From Novosphingobium sp. Rr 2-17 (lineage in GTDB: Bacteria; Pseudomonadota; Alphaproteobacteria; Sphingomonadales; Sphingomonadaceae): a stretch of 64,000 nt of DNA. Below, one piece after another: positions 57,131-64,000 of this stretch (the stretch's first letter is position 1; every line of letters begins with the position of its first letter). The DNA lies in the NCBI RefSeq assembly GCF_000272475.1, contig NZ_AKFJ01000012.1:82351-146350 (forward strand), given 5' to 3'. The notes under the pieces were generated by a model. That model worked only from the letters and a program-made list of their open reading frames with translations. It made no database searches and had not been told where the DNA came from. Made by a program: the position numbers and the translations under genes.

Positions 57131-59356
57131 ATGAAACGCACGAAGCTTATGCTCTCGACGTCGTTGTTTGGCTGCCTCTTGGCAGGCCAGCCGGCATTCG
57201 CGCAGGACGCTACCGCGCCGCAGACCACTTCACCGGTGGAGCCATCGCCGGTAGACGATCGGGCACTGCAGGAAATCATCGTCACCGCAGAGCGCCGCAC
57301 CAGCACCGCCCAGAAAACCGCCGCGTCGATCAGCGTGCGGTCCGGCGCGGACATGCTCGCGCTCGGCCGTTACGAACTCAAGAACATCCTGGAAGACGTA
57401 CCCGGCATATCGGGCGGCGCCGCCGGTGCGGCCGGCACGGCCCAGGCGTTCGGCTCGGACAATCCAGCCTCGGGGCTGACAATTCGCGGTATCCAATCCA
57501 ACGCCGGCGCGGGCGGCAGCATTACCTCGACTGCGGCTGCGGCGGCGCTCTATGTGGATGACGTCTATAACGGCATCGGCAGCGGCTACGACATCGACCG
57601 TGCCGAGGTGCTGCGCGGCCCACAAGGCACGCTTTATGGCCGCAGCGCGACCGCAGGCGTGGTCGCCATCCACACTGGCGAGCCCGATACGTCCAACTTC
57701 GGCCTGTCGGGAACGGGCGAGGTCGGCAATTACAACCTGCATCATGTGACCGGCAACTTGAACATCCCCGTGGTTAAGGACAAGCTAGCAGTCCGGATCG
57801 CCGGCAACTTCTATGAGCGCGACGGCTATTATTCGGCCGAGGGCGGCGCGGTCTCGAACGAGGCTTTCCGGGTCAAGGCGTTATGGACGCCGACTGACAA
57901 CTTCTCGGCGCTGCTTGGGTATGCCCAGGATTATACCGTAACGCACACGGGCGGCGTGGCGATCGATCAGGTCGGCTCTCCCACCAACTTCGTTTATAGC
58001 GATCAAGCGGTTAGCCCCGCCGGAAAGAGCCACTCGCACCAATATTGGGGCAACTTCAAGCTGGACCTGGGGGCGGTGGCAGTCACCTACATTCCGGCCT
58101 ATCGCACCTGGTATCAGAACGGGACCACGTACTTGCGCGGCGCCTTGAACGCCGACCAGACCATCTACACTCCCAACGACTGGTTCATGACCCATGAGTT
58201 GCGGCTAGCCAACACGGACAATGCGGCCAGGTTCAAGTGGCAGGCCGGTGTCATGTCGTATCAGAACAAGCTTGATAACGTGAACGACATGCTCCTGGTG
58301 CCCAACGGGCCCTATGCGTTCCGGTCGAGCACGCACAAGGAAACGAAGGCGCAAGGCGTATTTGCCGAAGGCACGTATTCGTTCACACCGGAAACGCGGC
58401 TGACGGTGGGTGGGCGTTACGACCACACCGAGGTTCTCACCACCGGCGAATATACCAGCGTGCTGGGGATCACCGAATCGCTGACCGGCAACGAAGGCCT
58501 GCGCAAGTTCAATAACTTCACCTACAAAGTTAGGCTGGAGCACGATCTCACGCCGCAAAACATGCTGTATGGCGTGGTCTCGACCGGCTTTTCCCCCGGA
58601 GACGTCACGCTGACCACGGACAACAGCTACAAGCCGGTGGCGCAGACGCTGAAAGCGGAGACCCTGACGTCCTATGAGATCGGATCGAAAAACCGTTTCC
58701 TCGACAACCGCCTGCAAGTGAATGGCGATATCTATTACAACGATTACAGCGGCTATCAGACCGCCGCGATCAACACCTCGCCGCAAACGCCCCTAACGCC
58801 GACGTACGCGACGATCTCGTTGCCGCTCAAATCCTACGGCGCCGAGCTGGAAGTGCGCTTGGTCCCCTGGGCGAACGGCACGTTCAGCCTCAACGGCTCC
58901 TACACCCATGCGCGCTACGGCGATTTTGGTGAGTACGCGTACTTGTTCTCGACCCACAAGGTGCCCGGCGTCGCGCCGTTCCAAGGCAATCTAGCCTACG
59001 ATCACCGCATCCCGATCGGCGAGGCGAGCCTGCAATTGCGCGGTGCTATCCGCTTCTTCTCGGCGCACGACACCTCTTCCATCAGCGTCGACTGGGCGAA
59101 CAGCGGCGCGCAGCCTTATGTCCACGTCAAGTCGCAGGCGATGGGCGACCTCAACGCGACACTTCGGATCGGCACGTTCTCGCTCACGGCTTACGTCCGC
59201 AACGTCACTGACCGACGCTTCATTCCGGACGGCTGGGGGCCGACCTCGGTCATGGCCAACATGACGGACCCTGATGGTGCGCCCAGCGTGGCCGCCAACG
59301 GCTCCGCGCTCAGCGACCCACGGACGTTCGGAGTGATCGCCAGCTTCAAATACTGA
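57131..59356 (+). CDS. TonB-dependent outer-membrane receptor
   Basis: A 741-residue receptor. A signal peptide (residues 1-24) precedes the TonB box region LQEIIVTAERR (about 46-56). The plug domain holds DVPGISGG, GLTIRGIQ and RAEVLRGPQGTLYGRSATAG. A 22-strand barrel with many aromatic strand ends follows, to the C-terminal Phe-Lys-Tyr. The substrate is unknown; the plug resembles the large sphingomonad group that imports aromatic or plant compounds and iron complexes. A GGGGGG site precedes the ATG, and the 110-base AT-rich leader has a CCGGCC/GGCCGG hairpin. Its partners are probably the DUF6152 and paired secreted proteins upstream. Confidence 0.9.
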   Translation: MKRTKLMLSTSLFGCLLAGQPAFAQDATAPQTTSPVEPSPVDDRALQEIIVTAERRTSTAQKTAASISVRSGADMLALGRYELKNILEDVPGISGGAAGAAGTAQAFGSDNPASGLTIRGIQSNAGAGGSITSTAAAAALYVDDVYNGIGSGYDIDRAEVLRGPQGTLYGRSATAGVVAIHTGEPDTSNFGLSGTGEVGNYNLHHVTGNLNIPVVKDKLAVRIAGNFYERDGYYSAEGGAVSNEAFRVKALWTPTDNFSALLGYAQDYTVTHTGGVAIDQVGSPTNFVYSDQAVSPAGKSHSHQYWGNFKLDLGAVAVTYIPAYRTWYQNGTTYLRGALNADQTIYTPNDWFMTHELRLANTDNAARFKWQAGVMSYQNKLDNVNDMLLVPNGPYAFRSSTHKETKAQGVFAEGTYSFTPETRLTVGGRYDHTEVLTTGEYTSVLGITESLTGNEGLRKFNNFTYKVRLEHDLTPQNMLYGVVSTGFSPGDVTLTTDNSYKPVAQTLKAETLTSYEIGSKNRFLDNRLQVNGDIYYNDYSGYQTAAINTSPQTPLTPTYATISLPLKSYGAELEVRLVPWANGTFSLNGSYTHARYGDFGEYAYLFSTHKVPGVAPFQGNLAYDHRIPIGEASLQLRGAIRFFSAHDTSSISVDWANSGAQPYVHVKSQAMGDLNATLRIGTFSLTAYVRNVTDRRFIPDGWGPTSVMANMTDPDGAPSVAANGSALSDPRTFGVIASFKY

Positions 59357-59474
59357 CACGCTCGGGTTTTCCCCGGGGCGGGAGCGCCCAAAGACGATAG
59401 AAGGGCAGTATGTTGAGTTGCATTGAGAATTGACCCGGGGGGTATGGTTTATGTGCTGCTGCTGATCGGTAGGA

Positions 59475-59865
59475 TCAAGATGCGGGCTTCTCCTTTCGGG
59501 CTTTAGGCGCAGCGGGGCTGGCTCGGAAGCGGAAGCTGTCGTTACCTGGTTTCCAGGATGTGGCAGTGATCGGTGAGGCGATCGAGCAGCGCGGTGGTCT
59601 GTTGGCATCGCTGAACACGCCCGAGCATGCGCTGAAGCTCAGATTGGTGGTGATGACGACGCGGGTGCGCTCATACAGCTTGCTGAGCAGATGGAAGGGC
59701 ATGGCTCTCGCTCGGCCATCTCTGCCTTGAGGAGCTGAGACAGCATCGGCACGGCAGCATCGAAGGCAGGCGCGCCCTGCTCGATCAGAGCACTTGCGCC
59801 ATGCCGAACATCTTGAGGGCGCGCAGCATTACAACGACCGCGGCGCTGGCGGGGTCATGACGCAT
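59475..59865 (-). pseudogene. IS21-family istB remnant with internal deletion
   Basis: On the minus strand ATG 59865 opens MRHDPASAAVVVMLRALKMF, close to the start of IstB helper ATPases, then a stop and frameshifts through AAVPMLSQLLKAEMAE. It continues in FHLLSKLYERTRVVITTNLS and, after more frame changes, GNDSFRFRASPAA. These are the N and C termini of IstB joined without the central ATPase part; a complete IstB is about 250 residues. It cannot be functional. Confidence 0.85.
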
Positions 59866-60111
59866 GGCGAAGCTCCCTGAGCACGCCGTAGCGATCGACA
59901 TTGGCCTTGATGTCGCCCGCCCAGGCCCGGCGCTTGTAGCCGATCTGCGCCTTGTTACCCGCCAGCCTGGTCAACCACGCAACACGGTTCGGATTGCAGG
60001 TTTCGCCCTGGTCCGGCAGATCGTCGTACAGCGTGCGGTAGCCATAGACCTTGCCGCTGTCGTTCTAGGCCTGCCGGATCAACTCAGTGTGTCGAGCATC
60101 TTCCTCGCCCG
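59857..60111 (-). pseudogene. IS3-family transposase (OrfB) fragment
   Basis: The minus strand reads EEDARHTELIRQA, stop, NDSGKVYGYRTLYDDLPDQG, then ETCNPNRVAWLTRLAGNKAQ and IGYKRR, matching the helix-turn-helix region before the DDE domain of IS3 OrfB proteins. The catalytic domain is missing. After KRR the frame runs on into unrelated sequence that ends in a TCATGA overlap with the istB remnant, so two elements have recombined. The in-frame stop is at 60065-60067. Confidence 0.8.
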
Positions 60112-60329
60112 TCGCGCAGCGGCCTCTTATGCCAAGCATCAAAACCGCTGTTTTGCTTCTGAATCTTGAGCCTGAGGCAGGGCCACTTGATGTTTTGCGA
60201 AATATCGCACCGGTTGAGCCGCCGTTTCTACGCCGTTCGTACTAGAATACCGTAAGATCCTTGTCGGCAGCCGGTCGCGACCAGCGTCTTCAGCAAGGAA
60301 CGAGCCTGTAGAATACTGTTGAGGTACAA

Positions 60330-60641
60330 GTGGCCCATATCATAACAGTGCCCAGAACCGTGACTCTCTCATCGGTGGCAGCATTTGCCCAAGATGTCCG
60401 GCACCATCTAAGCCAGCACGATTGCGTAACCTTGGACCTTGAGCATCTTGTCGAAGCTGATCTCAGCTTCATTCAGATCGTTTGCGCGGCGCGCGACCAT
60501 GCCAGGCACCATGATAAGACGATCCGGCTCGCGCAGCCTGCTTCGGCAGCGGTGAAGTCGCTACTGTCGCGGGCGGGTTTCCTCGATGCGCTATCGCCGG
60601 ACGATGTTGAATTCTGGCTGGACGGCGAGGTGGCGCAATGA
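60330..60641 (+). CDS. STAS-domain protein of the chemotaxis cluster
   Basis: A 103-residue single STAS domain, the fold of anti-sigma-factor antagonists. The pattern DCVTLDLEHLVEADLSFIQIV holds the region that normally contains the phosphorylated Ser (here ADLSFIQ). It starts at GTG 60330 with GAGG five bases upstream. Its stop overlaps the CheY-like gene (ATGA), so it belongs to the che operon; single STAS proteins occur at this position in several chemosensory clusters. Confidence 0.8.
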   Translation: MAHIITVPRTVTLSSVAAFAQDVRHHLSQHDCVTLDLEHLVEADLSFIQIVCAARDHARHHDKTIRLAQPASAAVKSLLSRAGFLDALSPDDVEFWLDGEVAQ

Positions 60642-61006
60642 CCGCCTCGATCCTGACAGTCGATGATTCGCCCAGCATTCGTCTGGCGATCCGCATCGCG
60701 CTGAACGGTGCCGGCTACACCGTTACCGAAGCGGGCGACGGTGAAGCCGGGTTGAACGCAGCCAATGCGGGCAAGTTCGACCTCATCATCACCGATCTAA
60801 ACATGCCCAAAATGGACGGGCTCAGCATGATCCGCGAACTGAGGAAGAACCCCGCGCAATGCGGCACGCCGATCATCTTTCTCACCACGGAATCGGATGA
60901 TGCGATGAGGCAGCAGGCCAAAGCAGCAGGGGCGACTGGCTGGCTGGTCAAGCCGTTCGTTCCCGAACAGCTGATCAGGGTTACCCGCAAGGTGCTGGGG
61001 CGATGA
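60638..61006 (+). CDS. cheY: CheY-like response regulator
   Basis: A 122-residue stand-alone receiver. Acidic pocket Asp9 and Asp10 (LTVDDSPS), phosphorylation site Asp53 (IITDLNMPKMDG), Thr83/84 (FLTTES) and Lys105 (LVKPF) are all present. There is no output domain. It is phosphorylated by the CheA next to it and either signals to the motor or acts as a phosphate sink. It overlaps both neighbours by four bases. Confidence 0.93.
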   Translation: MTASILTVDDSPSIRLAIRIALNGAGYTVTEAGDGEAGLNAANAGKFDLIITDLNMPKMDGLSMIRELRKNPAQCGTPIIFLTTESDDAMRQQAKAAGATGWLVKPFVPEQLIRVTRKVLGR

Positions 61007-63000
61007 CCGCCAGCGACCCGACCGCCGCGTTCAGAGTCGAAGCCGGCGAGCTGCTCGATCAGATTGAGGAGGCGTTGCTCGATCTGGGGCATTGTCTCGA
61101 CGATCACGACCTGATCGACGCGGTGTTTCGCGGGCTGCACACACTGAAGGGCTCGGGCGCGATGTTCGGCTTCGATGCGCTTGCCGGCTTCACGCACCAC
61201 TGTGAGTCCGCCTTTGACCGGGTGCGCAAGCGCCTGGCGCCCGCCACTGCCGAACTCGTAGCCGTCATCCTGTCGGCGCAGGACCATATGCGGGCGCTGC
61301 TCGACGGCGGCGCGGACGCCTCTGAATCGGTTGGCGCGGAAATTCTCGCGCGGTTGCAGATGGCGATCGATGGCGCGCCGGCCGTGACCGATCAGGCGAA
61401 ACCGGCGCGGCGCGGTTGGCGACTGACGTTCCGCCTGCCCCCCGAGGCGATGGCGAATGGTAGCAATCCCCTGATGCTGCTCGACGAGCTGCGCGAACTG
61501 GGCGACGCCCGCATCGTTGCTCTTACCGACAAAATTCCGCCGATTGACGAACTTGTCCCGACCGAATGCCATGTCGGCTGGGCAGTCGAACTGTGCGGCG
61601 ACATACGCAGAAGCGATATCGAGGATGTCTTCATCTTCGTGATGGACGACATGCTGCTCGAGATCGAGGAGCTTGCGGACGAGGGCGAAGCCCAGGCGTC
61701 CCTCGAACCCTGCGCCCCGGCCGTGCCGATCGACCATGCGCCTTGCGGCGACGCGCCGGTTGCACCGGCCGCACCCACCGCGACGACCGAAGAGCCCGCC
61801 AAGGCGCTGCCCAAGGCGGGCGAGACCGTCCGCGTTCCGGCTGAAAGGCTCGACCTGCTCATGGACCGGGTCGGCGAGCTCGTGATCGTGCAGAGCCGGC
61901 TTTCGCAACTGGCGCATGGCGGGGCGGGGGGGGGCAACCAGGTGCTGCATTCGATTTCTGAGGAGATCGAGCGGCTGGCCGGGGAGTTGCGCGACACGAT
62001 GATGGTGCTGCGCATGGTGCCGGTCGCGACTCTGTTCGGCCGCTTCCGCCGGCTGGTTCACGACCTAGCGCGCGATACCGGCAAGACGATCGAACTCACG
62101 ACCGAGGGGGAGACGACCGAAGTCGACAAGACCGTGATGGAGCGGCTGGCGGATCCGATGGTCCATCTGATCCGGAACTCTTGCGATCACGGGCTGGAAC
62201 CGGCCGCCGAGCGCGTTGCCGCGGGAAAGCCGGCAATCGGCCAAGTCAGGCTGTCGGCAAAGCAGGCAGGCGGCGAGGTGATCATCGCGATCCGCGATGA
62301 TGGGCGCGGTATCGATCGTGACCGCGTCCGTGCCAAGGCCGAGGCACAAGGCCTGATCCAGCCGGGGCAGGCGGTGAGCGAGCATGACGTGCTCCAGATG
62401 ATCTTCCACCCCGGCTTTTCGACCGCTGAGCAGGTGACGAACCTTTCGGGGCGCGGTGTCGGCATGGATGTCGTCAAGCGGACGATCGAGAGCCTGCGCG
62501 GGACGATCGATGTCACGACCGTGCCGGGGCAGGGATCGACCATATCGCTCCGCATACCGCTGACGCTCGCGATCATCGACGGATTGCTCGTTCGCGTCGG
62601 TACGGCACGCTATGTCATCCCGCTGTCGGCGGTCGAGGAATGCATCGAGCTGAGCCCGGAGGAGGATCGGCGGTCGCATGGCCGCAGCCTCATCACGCTG
62701 CGCGACAGGCTGGTGCCCTTCATGCGGCTTCGCGACATGTTCGAAACCCGGACGGAGCCCGACCCGCACCAGAAGATTGTTATCATCTCCACCGGGGCCG
62801 ACCGCGTGGGACTGGTCGTCGACCAGATCATCGGCAGTCACCAGACCGTCATCAAGCCGATGTCGCCGGTGCACTGCGACGTCACGATATTCGCCGGCGC
62901 GACCATCCTGGGCGATGGCAACGTCGCGCTTATCCTGGACGTCGCCCAGCTGGTCGCGCTTTGCCAACATCGGGAGGAGCGGCGTCGCGCCGCTGCATGA
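61003..63000 (+). CDS. cheA: Chemotaxis histidine kinase CheA
   Basis: A 665-residue kinase of the chemosensory system. The Hpt domain carries the phosphoacceptor His46 in FRGLHTLKGSGAMFGF. A P2-like segment follows (about 140-230), then the dimerisation domain starting at VRVPAERLDLLMDRVGELVI. The ATPase has HLIRNSCDHGLEP (N box), IRDDGRGIDRDRV (G1) and NLSGRGVGMDVVKR (G2). The C-terminal CheW-like domain binds receptors (from about 530). All catalytic residues look intact. It is part of STAS-cheY-cheA-cheW-MCP. Confidence 0.96.
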   Translation: MTASDPTAAFRVEAGELLDQIEEALLDLGHCLDDHDLIDAVFRGLHTLKGSGAMFGFDALAGFTHHCESAFDRVRKRLAPATAELVAVILSAQDHMRALLDGGADASESVGAEILARLQMAIDGAPAVTDQAKPARRGWRLTFRLPPEAMANGSNPLMLLDELRELGDARIVALTDKIPPIDELVPTECHVGWAVELCGDIRRSDIEDVFIFVMDDMLLEIEELADEGEAQASLEPCAPAVPIDHAPCGDAPVAPAAPTATTEEPAKALPKAGETVRVPAERLDLLMDRVGELVIVQSRLSQLAHGGAGGGNQVLHSISEEIERLAGELRDTMMVLRMVPVATLFGRFRRLVHDLARDTGKTIELTTEGETTEVDKTVMERLADPMVHLIRNSCDHGLEPAAERVAAGKPAIGQVRLSAKQAGGEVIIAIRDDGRGIDRDRVRAKAEAQGLIQPGQAVSEHDVLQMIFHPGFSTAEQVTNLSGRGVGMDVVKRTIESLRGTIDVTTVPGQGSTISLRIPLTLAIIDGLLVRVGTARYVIPLSAVEECIELSPEEDRRSHGRSLITLRDRLVPFMRLRDMFETRTEPDPHQKIVIISTGADRVGLVVDQIIGSHQTVIKPMSPVHCDVTIFAGATILGDGNVALILDVAQLVALCQHREERRRAAA

Positions 63001-63001
63001 G

Positions 63002-63514
63002 ATGGAAGAATTAGTCCAGATTGAATGGGGCCCAGATGGCGAGCTCGAGGTCCTGACCTTCGACCTGCAGTCGGAAACCTTCGCGATCGAAGCCATGCTT
63101 GTCCGCGAGATCCTCGATCTCCTTCCCGAGACGGCTGTGCCGGGGGCCAATGCCCTGGTGGGCAGCGTGGTGAACTTCCGGGGCAAGATCATACCGATCG
63201 CCGACCTCAGGCTGGCTTTCGGTTTCCCCTCTACGGAGGCGACGATGGACAGCCGCATCGTCGTCATCGAAATGGCGACCGACAATGGTCCGATCCAGGT
63301 GGGGATCAGAACCGACAAGGTCCATGAGGTCGCGACGCTGTCGCGCGATTCGAGCGAGACTCCGCCTGCGGTCGGGCTGTGCTGGCGGCGTGACTATATC
63401 CGCGGAATGGTGCGCAGGCCCGGCGGCGTGGTCGTCATCCCCAACCTCGTCGCGATCTTCAGCCCCCTGATCGGCGGCAAGGTCGCCCAGAAATTCTTCG
63501 CGGTCGAGGCATGA
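63002..63514 (+). CDS. cheW: Chemotaxis coupling protein CheW
   Basis: A 170-residue adaptor linking receptors to CheA. The CheW fold is seen in VLTFDLQSETFAIEAMLV, GSVVNFRGKIIPIADLR and VVIEMATDNGPIQVGI. The ATG at 63002 starts one base after the cheA stop. A longer open frame that begins within cheA is out of register with it and not used. Confidence 0.92.
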   Translation: MEELVQIEWGPDGELEVLTFDLQSETFAIEAMLVREILDLLPETAVPGANALVGSVVNFRGKIIPIADLRLAFGFPSTEATMDSRIVVIEMATDNGPIQVGIRTDKVHEVATLSRDSSETPPAVGLCWRRDYIRGMVRRPGGVVVIPNLVAIFSPLIGGKVAQKFFAVEA

Positions 63515-63663
63515 GGCGCCTCGGGATTTACCCTGCATCCGGGCGCGTCGCGACCCTGTGCGTGCTGGGCGCCGGGGGCGGTGATCGTGGGGGCAGAGCA
63601 GCATGGCTCGCTGGTTTCGGTGTGGCGCCGAAATCCCGGCGACCGGTCAAAGGACTATAATCG

Positions 63664-64000
63664 ATGTTTTCTCAAATCTTTGGCGGTGTATCGTCCAGCG
63701 TCGTGATGGCAGAACTGGCGCGGCTTGAAACCGCGATGGCGAGCGGCAACCTGGGGGAACGCGCCAATCTTTCGACCGCCAGGGGGCAAACCCAGCACGT
63801 CCTTGATGCGATCAACCGGCTGCTCGACCGGACGCTCGAGCCCGTCGCGGCGCTGAATGACGCGATCGCGGACATGAGTGCGGAGCATGACCGGGGCGAT
63901 ATCGACGTCGTACTTCCGGCGGACGCGTTCCAGGGCAGCTTTGCCGTGATGGCAAAACGCGTGAACGTGATGGTCGCCGGCCATATCGCGGTGAAGAAGA
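63664..64000 (+). CDS. Methyl-accepting chemotaxis protein, partial (5' end)
   Basis: The first 112 codons of a receptor that runs off the window. ATG 63664 follows AAAGGA. There is no transmembrane segment, so a soluble or cytoplasmic receptor is likely. Two HAMP-like units are visible: LARLETAMASGNLGERANLS onward, and PVAALNDAIADMSAEHDRGD onward. These are typical of receptors with stacked HAMP or poly-HAMP modules. The methylation and signalling tip lie beyond the end. Confidence 0.8.
   Translation, partial: MFSQIFGGVSSSVVMAELARLETAMASGNLGERANLSTARGQTQHVLDAINRLLDRTLEPVAALNDAIADMSAEHDRGDIDVVLPADAFQGSFAVMAKRVNVMVAGHIAVKK

Noticed and set aside
63511..63657. A 48-codon frame overlapping the cheW stop
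   Set aside because: Gly/Arg-rich composition and no homology signal. The real next gene is the receptor at 63664 with its own AAAGGA site.
52248..64000. Direct repeat of the tRNA-Asn 3' end as a right-hand attachment site
   Set aside because: No copy of the T-arm/acceptor end was seen in the remaining sequence. The border may lie outside the window or be lost.

Overview
The window looks like chromosome of an alphaproteobacterium of the order Sphingomonadales, most likely a Novosphingobium-like member of the Sphingomonadaceae. This is inferred from the high GC content, gene order (lepB-rnc-era; a DivL-type PAS kinase followed by tsaE, amgK, murU, addB, addA and trxA), a TonB-dependent receptor with Ala/Pro-rich secreted partners, and protein style. 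No rRNA gene is present, so the genus is an inference.

Layout. 1-2.4 kb: the tail of an upstream Lys/Ala-rich protein, a secreted TonB-C-like protein, a small helix-turn-helix-like protein and a DHA2-type MFS exporter. 2.4-6.1 kb (minus): lepB, rnc, era and an SGNH hydrolase, tightly coupled with three GTG starts. 6.2-10 kb: pgi, an RBBP9-type serine hydrolase and glutathione reductase. 10.1-18.8 kb: a propionyl-CoA to succinyl-CoA block (pccB, a small AT-rich membrane protein, methylmalonyl-CoA epimerase and mutase, bioB, pccA, csaA) with a vapBC toxin-antitoxin pair and its palindromic operator between bioB and pccA. 18.8-31.5 kb: a POT peptide transporter, a lipoprotein, aroK-aroB, a 52-residue membrane protein, a secreted protein, xerD, mutT, two identical tRNA-Arg(ACG) genes, a duplicated-domain periplasmic protein, a phospholipase-D-like enzyme coupled to folE, and a large membrane protein.

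31.5-52.2 kb: a peroxiredoxin, ahcY behind a perfect 20-bp AT-rich palindrome (a likely SahR operator), then the divL-tsaE-amgK-murU-addB-addA-trxA block, then an IMPase-like phosphatase, a GST, argJ, a second TonB-C-like protein, a small secreted protein directly before secA, secA, and tRNA-Asn(GTT). In the DivL homologue the usual phosphoacceptor position carries lysine.

52.2-64 kb is accessory in character. Immediately after tRNA-Asn lies a decayed P4-type integrase (stop codons and frameshifts), then a possible receiver-domain remnant, an orphan sensor kinase, a cluster of a DUF6152 protein, two paralogous secreted proteins of unknown function and a TonB-dependent receptor, then a graveyard of IS3 and IS21 transposase fragments, and finally the start of a chemotaxis operon (STAS, CheY, CheA, CheW, MCP) that runs off the window. 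tRNA-Asn is probably an old island insertion site, but no matching right-hand att repeat was seen.
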